Assembly (NCBI GenBank): GCA_015058405.1
Contig: SVCL01000053.1
Location: 1 to 33,828 of the forward strand
Direction: 5' to 3'
DNA from: Clostridium sp.
GTDB lineage: Bacteria > Bacillota > Clostridia > Clostridiales > Clostridiaceae
Length of the DNA stretch: 33,828 bases
The notes below the pieces were generated by a model. That model was given only the letters and a program-made list of their open reading frames with translations. It was not told the DNA's origin and ran no database searches. The position numbers were made by a program, and so were the translations under genes. Below, in pieces: positions 1 to 8,600 of the stretch; the stretch's first letter is position 1; each line of letters opens with the position of its first letter.

Positions 1-223
1 ACAAAAAGATTTTATGAGAGAAAAATAAAAGGGTATAACAAAAAGATTTTATGAGAGAAAAATAAAAGGGTATAACAAAAAAGATTTTATGAGAGAAAAA
101 TAAAAGGGTATAACAAAAAGATTTTATGAGAGAAAAATAAAAGGGTATAACAAAAAGATTTTATGAGAGAAAATAAAAGGGTATAACCAAAAAGAATTTT
201 ATGAGAGAAAAACCAAGGGTATA
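1..223. repeat. Tandem array, six copies of a ~37-bp unit
   Basis: Six head-to-tail copies begin at 1, 38, 75, 113, 150 and 186, with lengths 37, 37, 38, 37, 36 and 38 bp. The first four are almost identical and differ only in an A-run. Copies five and six carry small changes, so decay runs towards the galE side. Each unit contains ATTTTATGAGAGA and ends in GGGTATA. The array touches the window edge, so its true copy number is unknown. The unit is not a multiple of three and holds only a four-codon open frame, so it is not coding. Confidence 0.95.
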
Positions 224-272
224 ATATATAAATTATAGAAGTGGGGACTTTTACTAATTTAAGTTAATTATT

Positions 273-302
273 AAAAGAATATTAAGGGAAAAGTATTCTT
301 TT
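273..302. terminator. Inverted repeat downstream of galE, weak terminator candidate
   Basis: AAAAGAATA (273-281) and TATTCTTTT (294-302) form a perfect 9-bp stem with a 12-nt loop, about 70 bp past the galE stop. There is no good U-tract on the galE (minus) side, so termination here is only a guess. Confidence 0.3.
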
Positions 303-368
303 GAAAATGTATTTAAAGAATTATTGAGAATTTTTATAGAGTTATCTTTTTTGTATTTTTTAAATAAA

Positions 369-1379
369 TTAATTAAATCCATTTGGATTTTTAGATTGCC
401 ATCTCCATGAATCCTTACACATATCATATAAACTTTTTTCTGCTTTCCAGTCTAATTCTTTAAGTGCCTTTGAAGGATTAGCAAAAGTTGCTGGCAAGTC
501 ACCTTCTCTGCGCTTAGTGATTTCGTAAGGAATCTTTATGCCTGTGGCCTCTTCAAAAGCTTTTATAACTTCAAGTACAGAAGAACCTTTTCCAGTTCCT
601 AAATTATATATTTCAATATTACCTGAGTTTATTATTTTCTTTAAAGCTTTAATATGTCCTTTAGCTAAATCAACTACATGTATATAATCACGAACTTCTG
701 TACCATCTTTGGTAGGATAATCATTTCCAAATACTTTTAATGACTTTCTTTTTCCTACTGCTACTTGAGTTATATAAGGTATTAAATTATTTGGTATTCC
801 ATTAGGATCTTCTCCTATTTCACCACTTTCATGAGCACCTATTGGATTAAAATATCTTAAGATACAAACACTAAGGTTATTATTTGCTATATGTGCATCT
901 TTTAATATCTGTTCTATCATAACTTTAGTATATCCATAAGGATCAATTGCACCAGTACTCATAGTTTCATTGAATGGAGGTATGTTATTAGCACCATAAA
1001 CTGTAGCTGATGAACTAAATACAATATTATTAACATTATACATTTCCATAACTTTTAATAAGTTTATAGTTGAAAGTAAGTTGTTTTCATAATATTTTAA
1101 TGGAATCTTAACAGATTCTCCAACTGCTTTGTATCCTGCAAAATGAATTACTGAATCAATTTTATTTTCAGCAAATACTTCTTTTAAACTATTTATATCC
1201 TTCATATCTACTTTATAGAATTTGACTTTTTTGCCTGATAACTTATTAATAACACTTATAACCATTTCTTTGCTATTGGATAAATTATCTAATATGATAA
1301 CTTCGTAATCATTTTTTAATAATTCTATTGCTGTATGGCTTCCAATGAATCCAGCTCCTCCTGTAACTAATACTGCCAT
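369..1379 (-). CDS. galE: UDP-glucose 4-epimerase
   Basis: Interconverts UDP-galactose and UDP-glucose in the cytoplasm (Leloir pathway, and sugar supply for surface polymers). It is a short-chain dehydrogenase/reductase with the N-terminal NAD-binding motif TGGAGFIGSH, the SSSATVYG segment with the active-site Ser/Thr, the catalytic YxxxK (YGYTK), and RYFNPIGAH. At 336 residues it has normal family length. The frame can be extended three codons to a GTG at 1388, but that GTG lies inside the Shine-Dalgarno sequence AGAGGTG. The ATG at 1379, 7 nt after it, is therefore the likely start. It is monocistronic here, with its own promoter and a palindromic operator candidate upstream. Confidence 0.95.
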   Translation of the reverse strand: MAVLVTGGAGFIGSHTAIELLKNDYEVIILDNLSNSKEMVISVINKLSGKKVKFYKVDMKDINSLKEVFAENKIDSVIHFAGYKAVGESVKIPLKYYENNLLSTINLLKVMEMYNVNNIVFSSSATVYGANNIPPFNETMSTGAIDPYGYTKVMIEQILKDAHIANNNLSVCILRYFNPIGAHESGEIGEDPNGIPNNLIPYITQVAVGKRKSLKVFGNDYPTKDGTEVRDYIHVVDLAKGHIKALKKIINSGNIEIYNLGTGKGSSVLEVIKAFEEATGIKIPYEITKRREGDLPATFANPSKALKELDWKAEKSLYDMCKDSWRWQSKNPNGFN

Positions 1380-1400
1380 TTTAAACACCTCTTTATTTTA

Positions 1401-1417
1401 ATTAACATTATGTTAAT
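1401..1417. promoter_or_regulatory. Palindromic operator candidate at the galE start site
   Basis: ATTAACAT (1401-1408) and ATGTTAAT (1410-1417) are perfect inverted 8-mers around one base. The site overlaps the end of the galE -10 box and the expected transcription start, the usual place for a repressor. The cognate regulator is not in the window. Confidence 0.5.
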
Positions 1418-1444
1418 AGTATTATAACAAACAATATATGTCAA
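1416..1444 (-). promoter_or_regulatory. galE promoter
   Basis: On the minus strand, TTGACA (1444-1439) is followed after 17 nt by TACTAT (1421-1416). A consensus -35 with ideal spacing supports a sigma-A promoter despite a 4/6 -10. Confidence 0.6.
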
Positions 1445-1512
1445 TAATTACATTTTTAACTACTGATAGGTGTAGTTAATACAAGGAATAAAAAAAAGTT
1501 ATATAAGTATAT

Positions 1513-1557
1513 AAAAGAAGCTATATCTCCATTAAATTTGAAGATATAGCTTCTTTT
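1513..1557 (-). terminator. Rho-independent terminator of the first LRR gene
   Basis: Perfect 16-bp stem (1513-1528 with 1542-1557) and a 13-nt loop, starting 6 nt after the stop codon of the LRR gene. The minus-strand 3' flank is T-rich. Confidence 0.85.
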
Positions 1558-1563
1558 AAGGTT

Positions 1564-4500
1564 TTAGCAACTTAAATCAGTAAGCTTTGGCAATTTCTTT
1601 ACTGGCTCTAAGTCTGATACATCATTAAAGGCAATGTTTAATGTTGTTAAATTAACTAAATTAGATAAGGCTTGTACATTAGTTATTTGATTTTTATATA
1701 AGTTTAAATATGTTAACTTAACTAAGTTACTTAATGGGGATAAATCAGATATATAATTACAAGCTAATGAAAGTACAGTTAAATTTGTTAAGTCCTTCAT
1801 AGGTGATAAATCATATACACTATTATTTAGTAAATTTAAGCTAGTTAAGTTAGTAAGTGTGCTTAAAGCATCTAAGTTACTAACTAAATTATTTTTTAAA
1901 TTTAAATCCTTTAAGCTAGTAAGAGTACTTAATGCAGCTATATCTTTAATATGGTTATCTTGTAGATTTAAGTTAGTTAGTGATTTTAGTGAGGATATAG
2001 GTGATAAATCTTCTATAGAGTTATTTGCTAGATATAAAGTTGATAGATTAGTACAATATTGTAATCCTTCTAAAGAAGAAATATTTTTATCATTTAAGTT
2101 TAAAACTTTTAAAAATTCTAAATCATTAGTAGTAATATAATCGCTAGAAGATTTTTTTAATACATCAAGTAATGCAGCTTTTAAATTTTCATCTGGTATA
2201 TTTATTGTAGTATCAACAAAAATAACATTTTTTATGACTCTTCCATTAAAGCTAGTAGTAGCTTTTCCAAGTGTTTGTATTTCACTGAAATTAAAAGATA
2301 ACATTTTATCTTCTTTTATATCAGTCCATTCAATAGTATTAGTACTTTCATTATAATTACCAGGATAAGTAATGTTATCAATATTAGTTACGTTAACATT
2401 ATTAAGGTTAACTACAGGATTTTTTAAATTAAAGTTTCTATATGTGTTTTCAGCTGGTAGAGTTATAAATTGTTCTGATATATTTAAAGTCGTAATATTT
2501 GTTAGATATTTTAAATTTGAAATATCAAATACACAGTTTTTGTATAAATTTAAATAAGTCAAATTAATAAGTGAAGCTAAAGGTGAAATATCTTGTATTT
2601 TATTGTTTGGTAAAGATAAAATATTTAGCTTAGTTAATTTTTTTAGTGGTGATATGTCTGATATATTGTTATTAGCTAAATTTAAAAAAGTTAAATTATT
2701 TAAATTATTTAAAGAACTTAAATCAGAAATAGTATTATTCTTTAGAGTTAAGTTATTTAGGTTAATTAATTTAGATAAAGGGGATAAGTCATTAATATTA
2801 TTATTAGAAGCAGAAAGTGTAGTTAAGTTAGTACAATACTCTAATCCTTCTAAAGAAGAAATTCCTTTATCATCTAAATTTAATTTGGTTATGCTTGCAA
2901 GATCATTAACAGTTAAAATATCATTAGAAGTCTTATTAAGAGCAGCTAAGAAGGCTGCTTTTAATGTTTCGTCTTTGATGTTAACTTCATTATATTTGTA
3001 AGTTATATCTTTACTAACACGACCAGTAAATTTAACTTCCATAGAATTAAGTGATATTATTGATTCAAAGTTATATGAATAACATCCAGATGTTCTAATG
3101 TTAAGCCATTTTACTGTATTTTCAGAACTTGAGAATGTACCTGAATTATTAACATTAGTAATATTTTTTATGGCTGTTGCATCTATATTAGTTAATGGAT
3201 TAGCAATTATAACATCTTTAGTAGAAGTGCCTGATGGCATTATTATATTTTGTTCACTTAAGTTTAAGTTTGTTAATTTATTTAAGTTCTTTAATGGTGT
3301 TAAATCATAAACAGCATTTTTGTAAAGGTTTAAATAAGTTAAATCACTTAAATTACTTACAGGCTTTAAATTTGCTATTTTATTATTAGATAAAGATAAC
3401 ATAGATAATTTAGTTAAACCATTTAATACAGATATATCACTAACATTATTTCCTGAAACATTTAAGAAAGTTAAGTTAGTTAAGTTTTCTATAGATGATA
3501 TGTTGCTTATATTATTATTTTTAAGTGTTAAGCTAGTTAATTGTGTTAAATCTTTTAATGGTGATAAATCGCTAATATTGTTATTTGCTATAGATAATGT
3601 TTTTAAGTTAGTACAATATTTTAATGCTTCTATATTAGTGATATTTTTGTTATCTAAGTTTAAAGTTGTTAAACTAGCTAAATCATTAGTACTTATAAAT
3701 TCGTTAGATGTCTTATTAAAAACATGTAGAAGAGCATCTTTTAAAGAAGAATCTGTTATGTTAGCATCAGTATAATTGAAAATAGCAGATCTTGAAACAT
3801 GTCCACTAAAAGTTGTAGTTAGCTTATTAAGTGTAACTGCTTCGTTAAAGTTAAAGGAATAATCAGCAGACTTAGTTATGTTCAACCAATTTAAAGTGTT
3901 AGTATTTTCATCATAAAATCCTTTATATTTTATATCATTAATAGACTTAACAGGAGTATTGTCAAAGCTAACTAAAGGATTTGAATATACAAGGTCTTTA
4001 GTAACTTCTATTTCAGGAAGTTCTACTTTTTGTTCTGTTAAGTTTAAGTTAGTTAAAGTATTTAAGTTAGCTAATGGTGATAGATTATAAATTTTATTAC
4101 ATGCAAGGTTTAAGTAAGATAAGACTTTGCAATTAGCTAAAGGTGATAAATTAGCAATATTATTATTTGAAATAGATAAAGTATTTAATTTAGATAAATT
4201 AGAAATAGGTGATATATCTTCTATTAAGTTACCTGATAAATTTAAGAAAGTTAAATTAGTTAATTTAGATATTGATTTTATATCAGATATATTATTTCCT
4301 TTTAAGGATAATGAAGTTAAGTTTGTACAATATTCTAATCCAGAGAGGCTTGTAATATTTTCTTCATCTCCATTAAGTTCAGATATAGTAGAGAGATCCT
4401 TTACCTTAATTTTATAATTTGAATCTTTTCTAAGTTTTTTTAGTATTATTGATTTTAAATTTGAATCAGTAAAGTTTACTTCTGGAGAATCAAGTATTAT

Positions 4501-5352
4501 ATTTTTACTTACTTTTCCTGAAAAGGTTGAGGTTAGTTGGTCTATAGTTATTTTTTCACTAAATTCAAAAGAAATGTTCTTATCATTTTCTAAATTGAAG
4601 TTGAATGTGTTTAAAGTGGAATCAAAAGTTCCATTATCACTAATTTTTGAAATATTAGTAATTGGTGATCCATTAACATTAATTAAAGGATTACTTAAAG
4701 TTATTTCATTAGATAAATGTTCTTCATCTAGTGTTATGTTTTGTCTAGATAAATCTAGAGTTTTTAATTTAGGTAAGTTGCTTAAAGGTCTTATGTCTAC
4801 AATACTATTGCTGTTTGCATTAAAATTTTCTAGGTTACGTAATCCTTCTAAAGGTGCGATATCTTTGATTTTATTTCCATAAATATTTAAGTATGATAGC
4901 TTAGATAAATTTTTAATGGAAGCTATATCAGATATATTATTATTTGATAAAGATAATATAGTAAGGTTTTTTAGGTTAGATATTGGAGTAAGGTTGTTAA
5001 TATTATTATCTTTTAATGATAATTGACTTAAACTAGTAATGTTACTTAATGGAGTAAGGTCACTAATGTTATTATTGCTTAAAGATAAAAAAGATAATTT
5101 AGTACAATATTGCAATCCTTCAATAGAAGAGATATTACTACTATCTGCTTTTAGAGTGGTTATTTTAGCTAAATCATCTTTAGTTATTGTGTAATCAGAT
5201 GATTTCTTTAATGTTTCAATAATAGATGATTTTAGGTTTTTATCTGGTATTAAATCATCAGTAGTACTTGCGAATACATTAGTAGTATTAACCGTTGTTA
5301 ACGTTAATAAAATTGAAAGTATTATAGATAATATTTTTTTATTTTTTTTCAT
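1564..5352 (-). CDS. Secreted internalin-like LRR protein, five modules
   Basis: 1262-residue exported protein. The signal peptide spans residues 1-28 (Lys-rich start, hydrophobic core, VFA cleavage site). Five similar modules of about 245 residues follow. Each has a helical cap (I-x-D-x-x-L-K-x-x-x-L, then GLEYCTNL-like) and four to seven 21-22-residue repeats of the SDS22/internalin type (LxxLxxLxLxxNxIxDxxPL). Modules 1-4 end in a beta domain (NPL motif, W-N-I, FSGxVxK). The fifth stops inside the LRRs, ending PKLTDLSC. No LPXTG, SLH, GW or choline-binding anchor is visible, so the protein is probably released or held by an unknown contact. A frame extension to 5397 is possible, but the AAGGAGG site sits just before the ATG at 5352. 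Adhesion or host/surface interaction is inferred from the internalin family; the ligand is unknown. It has a tandem paralogue upstream at 5685-10523. Confidence 0.9.
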   Translation of the reverse strand: MKKNKKILSIILSILLTLTTVNTTNVFASTTDDLIPDKNLKSSIIETLKKSSDYTITKDDLAKITTLKADSSNISSIEGLQYCTKLSFLSLSNNNISDLTPLSNITSLSQLSLKDNNINNLTPISNLKNLTILSLSNNNISDIASIKNLSKLSYLNIYGNKIKDIAPLEGLRNLENFNANSNSIVDIRPLSNLPKLKTLDLSRQNITLDEEHLSNEITLSNPLINVNGSPITNISKISDNGTFDSTLNTFNFNLENDKNISFEFSEKITIDQLTSTFSGKVSKNIILDSPEVNFTDSNLKSIILKKLRKDSNYKIKVKDLSTISELNGDEENITSLSGLEYCTNLTSLSLKGNNISDIKSISKLTNLTFLNLSGNLIEDISPISNLSKLNTLSISNNNIANLSPLANCKVLSYLNLACNKIYNLSPLANLNTLTNLNLTEQKVELPEIEVTKDLVYSNPLVSFDNTPVKSINDIKYKGFYDENTNTLNWLNITKSADYSFNFNEAVTLNKLTTTFSGHVSRSAIFNYTDANITDSSLKDALLHVFNKTSNEFISTNDLASLTTLNLDNKNITNIEALKYCTNLKTLSIANNNISDLSPLKDLTQLTSLTLKNNNISNISSIENLTNLTFLNVSGNNVSDISVLNGLTKLSMLSLSNNKIANLKPVSNLSDLTYLNLYKNAVYDLTPLKNLNKLTNLNLSEQNIIMPSGTSTKDVIIANPLTNIDATAIKNITNVNNSGTFSSSENTVKWLNIRTSGCYSYNFESIISLNSMEVKFTGRVSKDITYKYNEVNIKDETLKAAFLAALNKTSNDILTVNDLASITKLNLDDKGISSLEGLEYCTNLTTLSASNNNINDLSPLSKLINLNNLTLKNNTISDLSSLNNLNNLTFLNLANNNISDISPLKKLTKLNILSLPNNKIQDISPLASLINLTYLNLYKNCVFDISNLKYLTNITTLNISEQFITLPAENTYRNFNLKNPVVNLNNVNVTNIDNITYPGNYNESTNTIEWTDIKEDKMLSFNFSEIQTLGKATTSFNGRVIKNVIFVDTTINIPDENLKAALLDVLKKSSSDYITTNDLEFLKVLNLNDKNISSLEGLQYCTNLSTLYLANNSIEDLSPISSLKSLTNLNLQDNHIKDIAALSTLTSLKDLNLKNNLVSNLDALSTLTNLTSLNLLNNSVYDLSPMKDLTNLTVLSLACNYISDLSPLSNLVKLTYLNLYKNQITNVQALSNLVNLTTLNIAFNDVSDLEPVKKLPKLTDLSC

Positions 5353-5454
5353 ATTAATCCTCCTTGATATTGAAATTATCGGATTTTTATTTTTCAATTA
5401 AATATTTTTAAATATATTTCAACAAACCTCCCTTCTAAATCCATCAATATATAT

Positions 5455-5482
5455 TTTATACATAAAAAGGAAGTGTTTTCAA
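5455..5482 (-). promoter_or_regulatory. Putative promoter of the first LRR gene
   Basis: On the minus strand, TTGAAA (5482-5477), 16 nt, TATAAA (5460-5455). It lies about 100 nt upstream of the start. The long leader holds an extra GGGAGG (5432-5427) followed only by a few codons and a stop. Confidence 0.45.
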
Positions 5483-5555
5483 CAAATATTATTTTTGGCG
5501 TTTTTATATAAGTGGAAATTTAAAAATAGTACTATATCTAAAGTATTAAAGTAAT

Positions 5556-5645
5556 GATGTTATAACAAAAAAAGATAAAATAATTAGCGAAATCAAACAG
5601 TTTATATGTAGCTAATTATTTTATCTTTTTTGATATTATAACATC
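5556..5645. repeat. Dispersed palindromic element, copy 1
   Basis: Long imperfect inverted repeat. The outer arms are GATGTTATAA and TTATAACATC. The inner arms pair over about 21 bp, AAAGATAAAATAATTAGC against GCTAATTATTTTATCTTT, with a ~22-nt centre. Related copies lie at 24504-24598 and 31856-31990. The central GAAATCAAAC is shared with the third copy, so this looks like an internally deleted relative. It lies just after the stop of the second LRR gene and could also act as its terminator (T-run after the stem). Confidence 0.8.
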
Positions 5646-5684
5646 TTTAGTATTGTGATATTCATTTTATACAGTTTAATCTAA

Positions 5685-8600
5685 TTAATATTCTAAGCAG
5701 GTTAATTTAGTTAATTTTTTTAGAGCTGAAACATCAGTAACATTATTATCTCCTAAATTTAAGTAAGTTAAATTAATTAATGTATCAAGTGAAGATACAT
5801 CATGTATTTTATTATTATATAAATTTAAATAAGTAAGGTTAACTAATGTTTTTAAAGGACTAACATCTTCTATTTCGTTAATTGGCAAAGATAACGAAGT
5901 TAAACTTGTAACAGTGGATAGTGGTGTTACATCCTTAACCTTATTATTATAAAGGTTTAATGTAGTTAATTCATGCATATTAGATAAAGGGCTTAAATCA
6001 GAGATAAAATTATTTCTTAAACTCATAGTAGTTATTTTGGTTAAGTTACGTAATGGAGCTAAACTTGAAATAGAATTATTAACCATTGAAATAGAAACTA
6101 AGTTATTACAATATTGTAATCCTTCTAAGGATGTAATATTTTTATTATCTAAATTTAAGCTAGTTATAAAAGATAAATCATTAGTAGTAACATCATCTTT
6201 TGAACTCTTAAAGGATAAAGATAAAATTATCTTTTTTAAGTTTTCATCAGGAATATTAATTATCATATCTTTAAAGTTTACCTCAGTAAAAACTGATCCA
6301 GTAAAGTTACAAGTTGCTACTCCTACAGTTATTTTTGAATCAAAACTAAAGTTTAATTTCATATTTTCTTTAATGTTTGTCCAGTTAATAGTATTACTAG
6401 TTTTATCATATACACCATGATTACTTATATTTATTATATCTTCTAATGGTAGAGAATTTACATTAACTAAAGGATTAGCTATAGAAAAATCTCTGTAGCA
6501 ATTTTCTGTAGGCAAAGTAATTAATTGTTCTGTAAGGTTAAGTGTTTTCATTTTTGTTAAGTTTTTTAACGGTGAAAGATTAGCAATACAATTACATCTA
6601 AGATTTAAATTAGTTAAATTAGTTAATGAACTTAAGTAACTTATATCACTAATATTAGCATTTGCTAAATTTAAATAAGATAAGTCTTTTAAATTACTTA
6701 GAGGTTTTAAGTTGCTGATATTATTATTAGATAAGGATAAAGTGGTTAATGTAGTTAAGTTACTTAAAGAAGTAAGGTCTTTCATTTCATTATTTGTTAA
6801 GTTTAAATCTAATAATTTATCAAGATTGTATAATTGTGACACATCAGAAACTTGGTTGTTTTTTAAATTAAGTGTATTTAAATTTGTTAATGTACTTAAA
6901 GGAGATAAATCACTAATATTATTTCCTTCTAAGGATAGGGTACTTAGATTTTTGCAATATTCTAGTCCAGTAAGATTTGTAATATTTTTATTATCTAATT
7001 TTAAGTAAGTAGCAAATTCCAAATCATTTGATGTAATTTCATCTCCTTGGTTTTTATTAAATTGTTCAATAAAAGCAGATTTTAAATTTTCATCTGGTAT
7101 ATCTATAACAACATCTTGAAATTTTGCCTTTTTAGTAACAATACCACTAAATTCAGTAGTAGCAGATCCTATAGTTATTTTCTGAGCAAATTTATAAGAA
7201 AGGGTAGTGCTGCTTTTTAGATTATCCCAAGTAATAGTGTTATCATATTCATCAAATATACCATTATGGTTAATATCAGTTATACCAGTTATAAATGAAC
7301 CGTTAAAGTTTACTAAGGGGTTAGCAATTGTTAGGGTTCTATAACATTCTTCTTCTGGTAATGTAATATTTTGACCAGAGCAATTTAATGTAGTAAGTTT
7401 AGTTAAATTCTTTAATGGAGATATATTATAAATACTATTTCCTGATATATTTAAACCTATAAGGTTAGTTAATGTACTTAACTGGATAATTGATTTTAAA
7501 CCAGTATTATATAAATTTAAGTAAGTAAGATTTTTAAAATAGGTTAATGCATTAATGTTACGTAGTGAATTATTAGCTAATGATAAAGAAGTAAGTTTAG
7601 TTAGATATTTTAATGAATCTAATGTAGTTACCTTATTATCATAAAGATTTAATATTTTTAAATTAACTAAAGTAGATAAATTATTAAGTTTTTCTATAGA
7701 GTTTCCTTTTAAGTTTAGTTCTTCTAGTTTAGTTAACTTACTAATAGGAGATAAATCGCTAATTTTATTATTCTCTAAAGATAAAGAAGTTAAATTAGTA
7801 CAATATTCTAATCCTTTAAGTGAAGTAATATTACAGTTACTTAAGTTTAAACTAGTCAAGAATTCTAAATCATTAGAAGTAACATTATCAGATAGACTTT
7901 TATTTGCTTTGGTTAAAATAGCTTTCTTTAAATTTTCATCAGGTATATTTATAATTACATCTTCGAAGGTAACATATTTATGAACAATTCCAGAAAAGAC
8001 AGCGTTAGATTTACCTATTTTAACTGTATCATTAAAATTAAATGCTAATGTCTCATTACCTTTTATATTATTCCATTCTATAGTGTTAGTAGAGCTATTA
8101 TATGTTCCTGAAGAGGAGATGCCTGAAATATTAGTTATAGCATTATTATTAACTCCTATTATAGGATTAGATACACTTAGTGTTCGATAACATTTTTCTT
8201 CTGGTAAAGTCAGGACTTGTCCACTTAAGCTTAAAGTATTTAAATTTATTAATGGTTTTAAGCTAGAAATATTACTAATTTTATTATTCATTAGGTTCAA
8301 GTTAGTTAAGTTTGTTAAATTATTTAAAGGATATATATTGTTAATTTCATTATTTGCAAGATTTAAGTACTCAAGTTTAATTAAATTTCTTATTGGTGTT
8401 AAGTTAGTTATAGAATTATAGGCTAAAGATAATGAAATTAAGTTGTTAAAATTACTTATAGTTGTAATATCAGTTAACTTATTATTATAGACATTTAATA
8501 TCTTTAATTTAATTAAGTTACACAAAGGATTTAAGTTGCTAATTTTGTTTCCTTTTAAGTTTAAAGATTCTAATGTATTTATGTTGCTTAAAGGAGTTAA

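Noticed and set aside
1..223. Reading the tandem array as a CRISPR
   Set aside because: Units follow each other without any spacer sequence, so it is a simple tandem repeat.
1859..4882. Several 60-130-codon open frames on the plus strand inside the first LRR gene
   Set aside because: They lie antisense to a long gene with a signal peptide and clear LRR pattern, recur with the repeat period, lack ribosome binding sites, and read as low-complexity Leu/Lys/Phe strings. The same holds for those at 6037-10353 and 19738-20613.
5556..5645. Reading the palindromic element as a riboswitch or T-box leader
   Set aside because: It is a single long A/T-rich stem with related copies at unrelated gene ends and no conserved aptamer elements.
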